From: Harmonia axyridis
Lineage: Eukaryota > Arthropoda > Insecta > Coleoptera > Coccinellidae
Assembly: GCF_914767665.1 (NCBI RefSeq)
Contig: NC_059504.1
Location: forward strand, 64,501-128,500
Direction of reading: 5' to 3'
DNA length: 64,000 bases
Shown here: in pieces, positions 48,131 through 60,922 of the stretch
Numbering within the stretch: position 1 is the stretch's first letter
Layout of the letters: each line of letters starts with the position of its first letter
Notes under the pieces: generated by a model
Databases searched by the model: none
Told to the model about the DNA's origin: nothing
The model's input: only the letters and a program-made list of their open reading frames with translations
Position numbers and translations under genes: made by a program

Positions 48131-51100
48131 TATTCTCATTTTGCCCAGAAATTATTATACCAACAATACTCCAACAATCGCATATTCATAGCGAATAACC
48201 TTTATCGAGTAGACTCATTAAAACTTCATAAAAAAATTCATAGCTCCGAAATTATTAAAAAAAATGTCTCCATGGATTCACGCAAATCAAAACGTGTTTA
48301 TCGCGAGTGTATATTTTGTAGTATCACTTAAACTGAAATAGTTTTTAATTATTGGAGAAATTCTACCAAAAGGTGGTTATTGAAAATGATGAAGCAAAGC
48401 GTCTTTCATCGTTGAATTCGTTCAACAGATCGATTTGCATAATCCGCATATACACGAGTTGGGCGTTTATATTTTCTCCCGATCGATTGGCGTCATGAAT
48501 ACATTACAAACTGTCCAATAGGGGTTTCGGATCGACAGAAAAACCATCAATAACAGTCGGATAAAAGTGCCCAACACGTGTCGAACAGAGCAAACAGGGA
48601 GCCGGAAAAACGTTAATGAATTTGGCATATTCTTAGTCCGATCTATTTTCGAATCACAAAAGGATGGAGAATTGCTGAAATGTATTACTGGGCGTCTGCC
48701 AGCGTCTGGCCAGACTGGCTCGAAACGAAAAAATTAGAAGCAAAGGGATTTGTGTAACGGGCGCTTGAAAATTTCGAGTAACGAAAGTTTCAACAGGTGC
48801 CGATCGTATATTTTCGATCAGTTCGAACCGATACTCACCAAAAACTCCATTTGTTATGACGACGTGAATAGAATTCACTATTTTTAGGTCCTTTTCATGT
48901 CTCCGAGGTCTCAAAAACAAAACAAATGAAAGCTCTATTTACTTTGATAACTGGCGACGGATTCAAATAAGATGGAAAGTTTATGATAAGGCTCTTCCGT
49001 ATTTCAACACATTCGGTAATTTCAATGAATGTAACAAACTGGAAGAAAATTAATAGTTTTCAATATTTTTTTTTGTCTTATGTATTTCCAAAACTTCTCT
49101 TGAGATTGCTTCATCTTACGATTATTCTTCATATGAATTCTAGATCTTTCATTTTTTCTTATGGAAAGTCGAGAATAGGAAAATCCATTATCCAATTGAA
49201 CATTCATCGACTAAGTAAAATGAAATCGTTTTATATTTGAAGTGTTTTCGATGCGTCGCCATATTTTGTTGAATATGACGAAAAAAATTACTCTTTTTTG
49301 CCGTATATTTGCAATATTGAAATTTCTTTATACCTTGTACTTGTTTATTCATGATGATAATGAGAAAACAATGAATATTGTCAGTTGATGATGACTTCTC
49401 TTCTATTTTCATCCAAGGATGCTACACATCACATCTCATATCATGAGATAATCACCATCCTCTTCACTAATCGATGAACACATCGCGCATTGAATTTTTA
49501 TGAAGTTTTATCAGAATTTTCCTTCTTCTCCAATTGCTGACTAACCTGATGCACATAAAATTATGAGGTCACAATCTGAGAATATTGCGCCACTGAAAAA
49601 AAGAATCTTTTTATGTTGATGTTGTAAGATACTACATAAGTAGGCAACTTGATTTTAATTGTGTTATCAGTACACGGAACTTCAAGTCACGATTTGCTAA
49701 GACAACAGGAGCACGTTTCTTCTTCTTTTGGATCTTGGAAATATAAATATAATGACAGTAGTGAAAAAAATTAACCATTAATATGCATAAATGAATTTAT
49801 CTGAATTCATTGAATTCTCTATATAACTTATTTCTGAGGCGTTTACGAATCTATTCTAAGTATCTACGTAATTTCTTTTGAAAAATATATCATTTTTAAG
49901 GATGTCATCACAGAAAACTGAAATTGTATCGAATTGGAGAAGATATGTAAATTGTATCGAATCATTATAAAGACATACATTGATTTATTTTAGATTTGGA
50001 GAAACACGTGCTATTTGCTTTTATATCAAGTGAGCGTGACATTAACTAATACACGATCTATAAAATTGTCAACACGATGCAAATTCATAAACTCAAGAAA
50101 ACTCCCAAGGCATCGTCCAGATATCTGTCAGAAAACGCCTCGTGTACCGGATTTTTCCAGTGGAATATTTGAAAATTATGCCAGTCTGTCGTACAACTTT
50201 GATTATTATCACAGTGTGGATTCCAGATCTGTATTAGTAAATTAAATTCAAATACCCATTCAGTGTTGATTTATGAGTTGAAATGAAGCCAATGTTTATA
50301 GAGAGTGGGTAAGGTGGGTAAGTAATATGAACGTAAGAGTTATAAAACTCATTTCACTTCAGCGATTATTACTACTACTACTGGGAAAATAAATATGCTT
50401 GAAATTGCGATAGGAAATTCGATGATTAATGCCTCTATTCGAGTGTCCGGAATCAAATGAACGTAGGATCTATTTTTAGTTCGTTCCACAACCTCTTGAA
50501 CTCCTATCTATATCTATTTAGATATACTATTTTCTGTAATGAAACTCTTGAAGTAACTCCACGAGGTTTCATAGTTGAATACTTTTAGTATTGATGACTT
50601 CCGGAGTCAAAGTCGAAAGATGAAAAAAAGACTATTACTTTCAAATTTCAGATTATAAAATTTTTTAGACACGAAGTGTAAAAATGTCAGTAGCATTTTC
50701 TTTATGAACCAAATGTTTTTCCATTGGAAACAATAAACCAAGAATAAGTGTTCAACACCACAGTGTAGGAGTCCTGTTGTGTTTTTGGTCTCATCCAAGT
50801 GGTCAAAACAATACAGTTTGACAGTTTAATTTATTCGATACATTTGCGAAACTATGCCGGGGTCATTACAACAGTTTGCCTAAGATCTTTTTTTAGAAAC
50901 ATCCCGTGAGCATCCTGTGAGAGTGTGATAATTTAATTGATTGGTCAGGTTCAACAAAATAAATATTTTTTTGTCGGCATCTACTGAAACGAGACTCACG
51001 TGATGATGGCTTAGTTTTGTCGCCACAATAAATAAAAATTTCTGTAAAATAGCCAATGGAAATCTCCTGGAATAGTTCTCAGCATAATTATGTATATTTT

Positions 51101-52689
51101 TAGATATCTAGATAGTTTGCACAACCTAAATAAGCCCTAATTAGGTGGAACATGTTTTCAAATTCGAAAAATGAATTTTCCTTGAATTTGATTAAATTAT
51201 TCAGAAGATTTCAATACATTGGATACAATTAGGTAAACATCAGTAGGCTGGGACCAATTCAGTAAGAGACAAAGAAAGAAACCAGCTATTTTAGAAATGC
51301 ATTTTCTACTCGCCATTTTCCATTATATTTTTGCAGAAATATTGGCTGTCAAACCAAACAATTTTGTTCTTCGTCTATTCGCTAAATGAACTCTAAATAT
51401 TTATACACACAAAACTTCAATTAGTACTCCTCTAACAAGAATTCGTTTGAGAATTTATTTTTAAATGATAAAAATGAAAATTCTGATTGATGTTTTGGCA
51501 CGTATCTATGTATTCATGTCAAATTAATAATAGAAAATTCTTCATCTTATGAGATAGGAAACTCGAGATATGTTTTGAAAGGACAATTTCAATTAGTTAA
51601 GCTTGTCGACAACGAATTTCATGGTTTATGAAAACCGAACTATAATTAATGGCTTCCTTGGTTTTTTTTCAGCGGCCATTCTCGATTTTTTTTTGGTCAG
51701 AGGGTTTCGTTGTTTTCAGTTGAACACGAATAAATAATGTGTATCAATATTATGCAAATAACTTTTATGATATTTTACATTTTCACTAGGCTCAATTCTT
51801 CTCTATGCAACCAAAGACTTCTTATCCTTGAAAAGTTGAATTGTTGGTATCAAAAAATAACAAGACGTAATCATTTCTTCTGAATTGTTTTCTTGGAGTA
51901 ACGCAGATGAATCATAATTATTCTTGTAAAGGTACATCTTCATGGGCAGATCAATAGATATAGGTTCTTGAGAACATGCTGATTCATTTCATGATATACG
52001 TGAGAGGATTCGAGTGATCTCACAGATGATCATTCATTGTTCTTATTTTTACCCTTGAAACACACATGATAACATGTTATTTCAAATCTACAATTCCCAA
52101 ATAACCTTGTATATTTGCGATCTAATTTTTGGGCGTATATTTGGAATATTAAGTATTTTGGATATTCTGCACAGGAAATCGTAAACCCTTAACCATAGGA
52201 ATTGCGATATGATAATCCAAATGTAGCCAAACAATCATCGAAATAGCTACACACGCAGACGGGCCGGAATGAAAAGGCTTATACAAAGAGAAGTCAGCTG
52301 TCACCGATATCGACGTGGTTGTCGAGCCTAATCATTTCTGTCAACAAAGCGATATGGGTTGAATATGCCCTGATGGCCAGGTCGCCATTCAGTCACACGT
52401 GACCAGATACGAACGACGAACCACAGTAATTATTCTTCTAATTGCGTCCAATGCTCAACGTGATAAGTTAATGCCTTAATATTGAATTTATTCGATTTTT
52501 CTATTTCCTTTCATTACCTCAATTGATTATTGATTTCACAGGCTTTGTTACTGTGTCTACGCACGCACAGTTCTGTTGATTGCTTTTTGCTTGTAATCAG
52601 CGGGATTTATCCTTCTACTTGTATATCAATATCTGAAAAAATGCGATAAACCAAAAAAAAATGATTACTCCACTGGATAGGAATATTTT
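48131..52689. other. No gene supported
   Basis: AT-rich, with no open frame resembling a protein family and no RNA gene seen. Confidence 0.35.
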
Positions 52690-52848
52690 ATTTTAAGTAT
52701 TGTCGTAGTTTTTACTTGGCAAATTAGAAAATATGACAGGTTCAAAAGTGACAGCTGCCCAGATAGCGGCCTAATCAAAATGAAAACGCAATAGTATATC
52801 TACTCATAATTGGAAAACCCGCAAAAACTATGAATTTTGGACACCCTG
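52690..52848 (-). mobile_element. Inverted leader of the same Tc1/mariner-type element
   Basis: Minus strand starts TA|CAGGGTGTCCAAAATTC and carries GGCCGCTATCTGGGCAGCTG and TTGCCAAGTAAAAACTACG, matching the leader at 47939-48042. No transposase start remains. Confidence 0.6.
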
Positions 52849-53988
52849 TAATTTTACCGACGTTTCAAGAATGAATCTTCTTGAAATTCGGTAGATTACT
52901 ACCTATTGCAATCGATTCAGAAAAGAACACGAAGCCGTCCTGTGAAACAAGTATAATTAGTTCCTGTCTAGTTGCCTGTTTTCGCAATAAATAGAACAAA
53001 ATGCTTTCGACTTCCACGGGATAAATAGAGATGTCAAGCCGCTTGCAACTCTTGCGTAATCGAACTATGGAGATGATCGCGAAGATATTTATAAAAACCT
53101 TTGTCGTTCGTTTCAACCGTGTTCCTATCTGCCTCAAGCCCCGGCATTGTCTGATCTCCGAATGTATTGGACATATCAGCTGTTGGCAAATCTTTAATCT
53201 CGAGACGATCTGATTTATTTGGCGGTATTTTCGGAACGCTAGGCGATGTTCTGAGCTGAAAGCTCGCTCAATTTCGCCATTAATCTGAGTTTGTATTTGA
53301 GCGACCTCTACTAGAGATCGGAACAGCGATACCACAGTGCAGAAGAGTTGACAGTCCTTTTTCTTATTTCCAAGTATATGTCAAAATATCACGTTCGCGC
53401 TGTCAACTCGATCTCGAATAGAACGATATATTATTACTACTCCAGAACTTGTATTTCAATTTTCTCATGGCAAGTTCCTACTTGGAATTGTGCCTGCCTG
53501 TCAATCATAGAAAAAAAACATTTTTATTTTTCCATTCCATGTAGTAATCCTGTTCCTTCCAGATAATTTCTCCAGAAGGTCTTCGATCTCGAAAATTCAT
53601 TTGTATGAAATATTCATCGAACTATCTTTTCACTACATGTACATTATTCAAACATTTTGGTCTAAGAGTCCCGATGCCTGGATACAAAATGAATTATTCA
53701 AAGGACGCCGAAATATAAAACACCTTTGATGTGTATTTTTCTATACATATGAAAATCGTAACCTTGTTCAGCTTTATCTTATTCCTTTGTGAGAGATGGC
53801 TCTGAAACTGCTGGTATAAAATGATCGCGTAAATAAAACAGTATGGGTACTTGTTTACGTCGTTTTGATGCTCAGAGGTGTCAAGATGTTTCATTCAATA
53901 TTAACCGAGTATTTTGAAGGCTCTTTACCTAGGAAGGTGTTTTGATCGGAGTTCAAAACATATTGATTTTGTTGAGAAAGAGGTTTCG
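52849..53988. other. No gene supported
   Basis: A minus-strand open frame of 156 codons at 52865-53335 is the longest in the tract, but it has no recognisable domain and an antisense open frame overlaps it. Confidence 0.3.
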
Positions 53989-54039
53989 TCAAACGTATAT
54001 CAATAAATATATGAAATGAGTTTCCCAAAATTGTATTCT

Positions 54040-54270
54040 ACGCGTTTCTGGTGGATGAAATTCAATTCTGCAATGAGCTACTTGTAGCAGAAAGACTTGC
54101 TCGTCTGTATAATTAGGTCCACTGATGTTTTCATCTGTTAATTGTTGATACGCTTCCATCTGGAAGGATCGCACAAAACCATCCAAATGACTGACCAAAA
54201 CTACCAACATCTGTTCAACACGAAACTGTCGAAATAGAGCAGCCATTGCTGTTAAACTCCATACGTGCAC
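54040..54270 (-). pseudogene. Possible peptidase M13 (neprilysin-like) remnant
   Basis: The minus frame includes DGFVRSFQMEAYQQL and, after a short gap, NYTDEQVFLLQVAHCRI followed by PPETRR. In M13 metallopeptidases a GG(V/L)xxAYxAYxxL helix and a later NxTxEQLFFxxxA motif occur in this order and spacing, near the C-terminus. The zinc site HExxH is not present upstream, and no good splice signals flank the segment. Read as a decayed fragment; the similarity was judged by eye. Confidence 0.3.
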
Positions 54271-55181
54271 TCGTTGATTAATAACGGTCCAATTTAATCA
54301 TATATTAATCCATTAATTCATGAATATTCATCTGATTATTAACTCCCCTGCGACGAGCTGAAAATAAAATCTCATTTTAACGGCCAATTCATAACGGTAT
54401 GAATTTACGCAGCATCAATGCTTTATATCACAATAGTGGGATTTCATATCATCAGTAAAGTAACATAAACAATGATCATGAAATAAATAGGAAAAATATA
54501 TAAATTAATCAGCAATCATTAACTCGAAAAATCTTGCATAATGCAATGAATCTCAATATATTTTGAAAACCAATTATTATTATATAATTTAGCAAATTTA
54601 TCTGAATTAAACAAGAGAAATTCGTGAATGATGGACTCTGCAATGTTTTCCATGTTAATATATTCAGAGCCAACCCTCCAAGAAATACTGGAACGTTCGT
54701 TTTTAAAGTTTTTGCGAGAGGAACAATTAGTTAAACGCGAACATTAACAAATTCCCAACATCTTGTTGAATGGCGCCTTTAACTTGATTTATGAAAAGTA
54801 TTCAAATTAGAGCTACATAAAGGCAGGAAAATGAAAGAAACGCCAAGAAGTAATTATTCGAAAAATGCCATCGCTAACGAGGTGCTAATAAATAAAGTGG
54901 GGATTATATTTGGGCACTTGTAGAACGTTTTGTTTTTGTTATTCAAATTTACGATATGAAGGAAATCGTCTGAACGGCGGAATGAATATATCATCACCTA
55001 ATTGTTATTGCGAAAGGTTAGACGAAGCAAACTGTTGTATTTCTAACTCTATTAAACTGCGATATTACTTTCTAGCGTGATCAATAGGAATTATTTTAAT
55101 TTATTGATACAGGTCTATGAAATACATATAATCTATGACATTTGAATTGCATTTGTTATGTCACAGAGTGACATAATATTA
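54271..55181. other. No gene; one repeat fragment
   Basis: 54880-54930 (GGTGCTAATAAATAAAGTGG) resembles the left end of the 20-kb TA element. Otherwise featureless. Confidence 0.35.
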
Positions 55182-55265
55182 GTCGTATTTAAGATCTCTA
55201 AAACCATGGTGTGTGCACTCCTCAAATTTCGAATGCAATGACATTCGACCAAACTGAAAATATTA

Positions 55266-55469
55266 AAAATAAAATAAAACGAAGTAATTTCCACTATGTT
55301 ATTTAATTGTTAGCAACAATTGTTTCGCCACACTGTGGCTTCATCAGGCTACACAAGCCACAGTGTGGCGAAACAATTGTTGCTAACAATTAAATAACAT
55401 AGTGGAAATTACTTCGTTTTATTTTATTTATAATGAATTTCCGCCAAGTAAGGACCGAATCCATTAAAT
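55266..55469 (-). mobile_element. 204-bp inverted-repeat retroelement insert with 13-bp target duplication
   Basis: Flanked by ACTGAAAATATTA at 55253-55265 and 55470-55482, which was a single site in the host element (compare copy E, inverted). Arms of ~74 bases (55267-55340 and 55356-55429) surround a 15-base spacer; a 3' tail of ~40 bases ends ATCCATTAAAT. The 13-bp duplication suits retrotransposition rather than a DNA transposon. Penelope-like elements and retrozymes are known to carry hammerhead ribozymes; assignment to that class is inference. Confidence 0.75.
55308..55355 (-). ncRNA. Hammerhead ribozyme motif
   Basis: Minus strand 5'-3': TGTGTAGC, then core CUGAUGA (55347-55341), stem II GCCAC-AGU-GUGGC, core GAAA, a two-base-pair stem III capped by AAUU, then U-U and GCTAACA. 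TGTGTAGC and GCTAACA pair over seven positions with one bulged G, forming stem I. Predicted cleavage is between 55315 and 55314. Very short stem III is characteristic of Penelope/retrozyme hammerheads. One oddity is an extra A between CUGAUGA and the first stem II pair. Confidence 0.65.
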
Positions 55470-55914
55470 ACTGAAAATATTAGTTTTAGTTCGTGGCGGC
55501 GCCGCAATGTCATACTTATAATTTCGATCTTTTTCCGTTGATTTTGATTGGATACATTAATTAAAACCCGATACTGAACAATCAAAAGCGATGTGTAACC
55601 GAATATGATCGTGCAAAGTCGTGAAAGAAAACACGAACCGTTTACTGGAATGAATTCAAGTATTTGAAATAGAGAGAGAGTTTATTGGTATTTCAATTAC
55701 AAGAATTACTTCCATAGATCATAACTATAATGAAGGATATACATTTATAGGTACATAATGGCACAAAACAAATAAATAATAAATAACAAGAATCTTAATT
55801 TGTTGATAGCGCTACCTACAGTTGACATAACGAAGCTTAACTAATATTCTCAAAATTGGCAAAACAAAAGTTAATCAGTTCATACACCTGGTTTTTAGAC
55901 ATCTTTGTCGTATT

Positions 55915-57222
55915 CTATATAGGATGTATAAGATGTATACAACAGAAATGACTAACAGACAGATTTATTTTTTTAAAATTTATTCAATTCTACATATCCT
56001 AAAACGTGAACTATCAACATTCAAAAAAACGTTTTCATTTTAACGGTTCCAAATCTTCATCATTGGAAATAATGAAGCTACTAAAAACAGCATCAGTCAC
56101 TAAAATATTCGTAGAACTGTGCATCTATGCTTATAAAAGTTCCACTACTCTTTCAACGACATTTTCTGATTCCAAAAACATTCTAATCCTCAGAACAATA
56201 GGATCCGATTCGGATCGATAAATCATATTGCGAATGACAACAAACGACAAAATAAAACAGCAAAGAAATTCCGTTTCGCTCGATTTTTCCAGGGAAACGA
56301 GCCCCGGTTGCGACACAATGTGATTCCCACCGTTTAAACTTAGTTCATGTTAGGAAATCCCGAGGAGAAAATTATTACACGTTAAAACTTGATAATGTTT
56401 GCAGAAGATGTTTGGGCGAAGTTTATATAGATGGCAGCCGCTTTCACACTGTTCTCCAAAGTCATTTTTGTCACGGCCACGTATTTCATTTCCTATTTTT
56501 GTTATAAGAAATGTTTTGTCAAATGTTTTACTGCCTTCATTAGGGGTATTCGTCTTTTCGTAAAAATGCGAACATAATGGATTTGAAAGGATAGGTTTTA
56601 ATGTGAACCCAAAACCCGAAAAGAAATACTGTTTGCTGTGAAGGATAACACAAAGAATATGTGCGAAGAAGGCGTAGGAATGAATGCCGTTCTTTTATTT
56701 CATGTCACTTCCAGAATACTTTCCACCGAAAGATAAGGGTTGTAAATGTTCCAGATAATACACTGCTCTGATTTCATTTATGTTTTATTTCGTTTTTCCG
56801 TTTATTGTTTGCTATAAAAACATTTGGAATTGTCGGAAGGAAATATTCTCTAACTGCCCCTGGAATTTTCCCAGTTCATGTGTTAAAAAGTCTTGAATTT
56901 ATTTTTCCCTGACATGGTCATGTAGAATACCACTCCAGATAAAATTTATGCAGGTTGAATTTCAACTTTTTGTTTTTAGCAAAACTTTCATTTTTCAATC
57001 GATAAATGCAAAATGTTTTCTTCAGTGGTATTACACATGATTTTTTTGCGTTTGGTTATTACCTTCAGCACGATTTCAACGAAAATATATATAGAACTGT
57101 TTCCGCATCATGGGCGTAGATCTGAGTCTCATGGCCACTAATTATAGTAATTTGAAATTATCATCACTCATGTAAAGCATCTATTCAGACATAACAACGT
57201 TGTTATTCAAACAATTTCGAGA
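55915..57222. other. No gene supported
   Basis: AT-rich; short open frames only. Confidence 0.35.
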
Positions 57223-57426
57223 CTATACTAAAGGATATAAAAAGAAACGCAAATTGTTTCTTATAATTGTTTGTATTGATACTCTTGATACACTAAATAT
57301 ATCTTCAAGGTCTCTCCAGGTGTAAATCAACGAATGGAAAGTACGAATCTTCTGGGTTTTGTTATTGTTTTCATCGGTAATTGAGGTTGATGGCCTACCT
57401 AAACGAGTCTTCAATATACTCACCAA
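57223..57426 (-). pseudogene. Mariner-type transposase helix-turn-helix remnant
   Basis: The minus frame contains RLGRPSTSITDEN followed by a decayed second helix region ending VSRVSIQTIIRNNLRF. In mariner transposases a GRPSTS-TDEN linker precedes a helix ending in S-GSVQ-IL-L, in this spacing. The upstream half (57430-57540) is out of frame and the catalytic domain is absent. Confidence 0.5.
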
Positions 57427-59439
57427 CTTGATATTACGTTGTCGTAAAACTTATGTAACATTCATGTGTAGAACAAGAACAAGAAATTGTTTTTTGTCAC
57501 TAATTCTGTCAACACTAAAACGCTCCAATGATTTTACATGAGGTAATAGTAAAACCCAGAAGTATCTAATATAACCTAAATGTATTTCATTCAACAGATC
57601 TCGATTGTTTAATTCTTGACATAAATTAAGCATATAATTTTTTTTCCAGAAATGTTGTGGCGAACAAGACACAACGAAAAACTTCACAGAAAAAAGGAGG
57701 GCAGATGATGAACTCTCCAAGAAAGACCTCAAAAAGGTAATTCATTGATGTAATAAAATATAATTTCAGCATAAATTTAATTTGAACATAGGATAGGGGC
57801 ATAAAAACTTCACTCAATTTCTCGATTTATTGAAATCATTTCTCATCATCATATAACATAGTCCAAGTAGAACAAAAAATCCCAAAGAAGTATATTGTAA
57901 AAGCAACCACCAGAACGAAAATAGGTAAACCACCCTATTGCAGTACAAGGGAGATTCGGTTGGTATGTAAACTGGTTGATATTCTTTGAAGACCCAAATA
58001 GATCCTGAAAAACAGTGGGATAAATCAATACATCGAATTTCTCAACAGTTTATTTAATCTTAATCGACTGTAATGAAATCGATTCAAGTTATTCATCAAG
58101 AGTATCGGATTATGGTGGTAGGGTTATTTATAGAACTGAGGAAATTGTGGTTAGAGCCATGCAATCTTTAGTTTTTGGTATATTGCCTTCAAAAATGGAC
58201 CTTTGGAATAATCTTTTTTTTAATTACGTCTTCGTACCTCCGAATCCATAAAACTATATATACGAACAATGGGTTATACACTATTATTTATGTTTATTCA
58301 TTTAAAAAAATTTATTTAACGACCGGTTTCATTATGGGTACGTAATATTCTGGATAACCTACGAAATCAGTTATTTCGAGTGACCTTGAACGACGAACGG
58401 AAATAAAATCGCTGTAAACGATTCTTTGAAAAACGTTCTGACAACGTAATTATAGTGGCCAAGAATTGAAAGAAAATAAAATACGAAACCACGTCAAGCC
58501 CATTCGTTTTCTTAGACACCACGGTGTTATTTTAAGTTACCTTCAAACTATTAAAATTTTCTTTTTATAGTTTATAGCTGAAATAAAATCATCCGAGCAC
58601 ATAGTTCAACTTTCACATTTATGCACACGTTTTTCCTGAATGTTTGTTAAATTAAATTCTGTGCTTCCGTGTATTAAGCACGATGTAGTAATTTAGAATT
58701 TCCAGATCAGCTTGGGTTTCGAAGGTACATCCAAAACTAATAAATTCAAAGAGCAATTGTGTTATTTTATTATATTATTATTATTATTTATTATTATATG
58801 TTATTCGCTAGTACGAATAAGGTTTTTAACCTACTCTTCAAGACTCCCCTCGAAATATAATTTTAATTGGATTAATAATGAAGGTATGGCTGGAGTTTTC
58901 TCATAACAATAACAACTTTTCAAAGAATTCCTCTTTTTCAGAGGGTTGTTATTAAATATTCAACACAAATAAAGGGTCTCATTTGAATACAAACGGAGAT
59001 AAAAAACATAAATATTTCTCGCCACCGAAAGAACTATATTTCGTTTGAGATTACAACATAAGAACCTTCTCTTATCTATCCTATAGAAATTTTCGAATCT
59101 TGAGGGCACTTTCGACTAAAAGCGAGATAGGAAAACGAATCGTGGAAAAGCACGTACAGGAGAGTGCTCAAAATAATTGCGGACAAAAGCTAAATTCACA
59201 ATGAAAATTAACCTGCAGAAATTACGTGAAATTTCCATTCTCGCTTCTTGCAATGGAGATTGCTTTGATATAATTGCTCCGGTGCAGACAAGACTTGATT
59301 TTCTTACCTTTGGGAAAATTTTGGAATTCGGGAAATATTAGAAGGATAAGATTTTAGGGGGTTCCATTGCACCGCGACCTTGAGGTATATTGTGCCCTCT
59401 ATTAGAGATGTTTTCGCTATTAGTTGTCGTAGTTTACAG
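57427..59439. other. No gene supported; simple repeat
   Basis: A (TAT/TTA)n-rich simple repeat lies at ~58770-58802. No other feature recognised. Confidence 0.4.
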
Positions 59440-59469
59440 CTCGTTTGAGTTCTAATGAACTCCAGTATC

Positions 59470-59720
59470 TTGAAAGGCTTGAAGGAGATTACTTCATCAC
59501 TTCTACAAGTCTCTCCTCAAAAACATTTTTTTTATTGGCTAGTGATGGCGAGACATTCCGTTACCAGGAGATCCACAGTTTCTTCCTCCAGTCTGCAGAA
59601 TCTGCACTCGTCGTTTTCTAGTAGTCATTCTCATGAGGTGCCTTCTAAAAAATACAGCGAGGAGGTGTAGCATATTCTTGCAAGATACTTTTCAAATCTC
59701 GTAGTTTGGATTGTCTTATT
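59470..59720 (-). pseudogene. C-terminal relic of a non-LTR retrotransposon polyprotein
   Basis: On the minus strand HLMRM is followed, after a frameshift, by ENDECRFCRLEEETVDLLVT and then ECLA. This is the cysteine motif found after the RNase H domain in many insect non-LTR elements (CxxC, then E-T-x-x-H/D-L-L, then C). Stops and frame changes show it is dead; the reverse transcriptase is absent. Confidence 0.6.
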
Positions 59721-60922
59721 GGATTTGAACTCAATACTGAACAGTTTGGTTGAAGATACCAATTGTTGGTATTTGGATGAGCAAGCGTAATATTTTCGGT
59801 GTTTCTCTCATATTTCTGTTTCTAAAGTTCGGAATCAGGATGATTTTCATTCGAATTGTGGATTTGTAAAAATCCTCTCGTTCCATATCAGTTATTTTCA
59901 TTATGAGCAACTCGAATCAAAAAGGGGCTTATGCTTCTGTTTGAGCTGCATCCAAAACATCAAAAAGGGGCATCGAAAACGCGTTGTTCCAGAACAAACA
60001 CGCGCTCCTGTTATCAAATTCCAAACGGATCGGCCAAATAGCCAGAAAAGCGGCAGAACAAACATCTGCGTATTTCATTAGCCAAAAGACAATAGACAGC
60101 TCGGATCTGTGCTGGAGATATCGCGGTCTATTTTTATATTAATGATGTACGAGGCCGGTGTATAAAGCTCGGGCTCAAGATTAGACGTACAACAAGATTT
60201 ATACGCTGGTCTATGGAAAAAGGAGGGATTCAGTTAGGCGGCTCCCAAGACGAATTCATTATTCAATTTATATCACTCTCTACACCCTGACTTCGAAATA
60301 AATTCAATTAAGAGCTCATTGGGAGTGCGGAACGATTTACTGTCAGAGAGGTTTCTTAGGGATGAAATTTTCTCGGCTTGTAATGGGAGAATAATTATAG
60401 TTGATGTTTCTTCTATTTGATTTTTTGTGATGAATATACCAGTTTATCAATTTCAGAAGAACGATTTACAGGTGTTTCATACTTTTCAACTAATATGTAC
60501 TGAAATTGACATTATTCATCTTCATAACTGAAACAACCCACGATTTTCAGCTGAATTTGAATTTTCAGGATTCAATATTGTGTTTTCAAAAGACTCTGCT
60601 ATAGGTGCCAAGACGCCTTAGAAATATTCTAAGCAGGACGCAGTGATTTTCATAATAATAGAGGCTCCCCTCCCCGGAAAAATGATGATTTTGGAAGTAT
60701 TTTGTCGTCAAGTGTTCTCGGCTCAGAGAAAGAAAGGAAAAAAACTAAAATTACCGAAAGATGGCGAAAAGATCAAACAAACTAACGCGAATGTTCCCGT
60801 TTCGCGATTTTTCGGGATCGCCTCGCTATAAACAGATAAATTTTGAAGAAATTCCTAACGAAGTTCCAGATTCACGCCAACGTGAACGACCAATAGGAAA
60901 AAAGTCCGATATCCGTCGCGTA
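59721..60922. other. No gene supported
   Basis: No coding or repeat feature recognised, apart from a moderately GC-richer patch at 59990-60110 without a readable frame. Confidence 0.35.

Larger units (their letters stand above)
55182..55914 (-). mobile_element. Copy D of the TAAGATGTCTAAAAAC element with nested insert and 8-bp duplication
   Basis: Element 55190-55906, flanked by GTCGTATT at 55182-55189 and again at 55907-55914. Without the nested insert and its duplicated target it is 500 bp, matching copies C and E. The left end is slightly mutated (TAAGATCTCTAAAACC). Confidence 0.9.

Noticed and set aside
52865..53335. 156-codon minus-strand open frame
   Set aside because: No recognisable domain, no splice or start context, and an antisense open frame overlaps it; composition like its surroundings.
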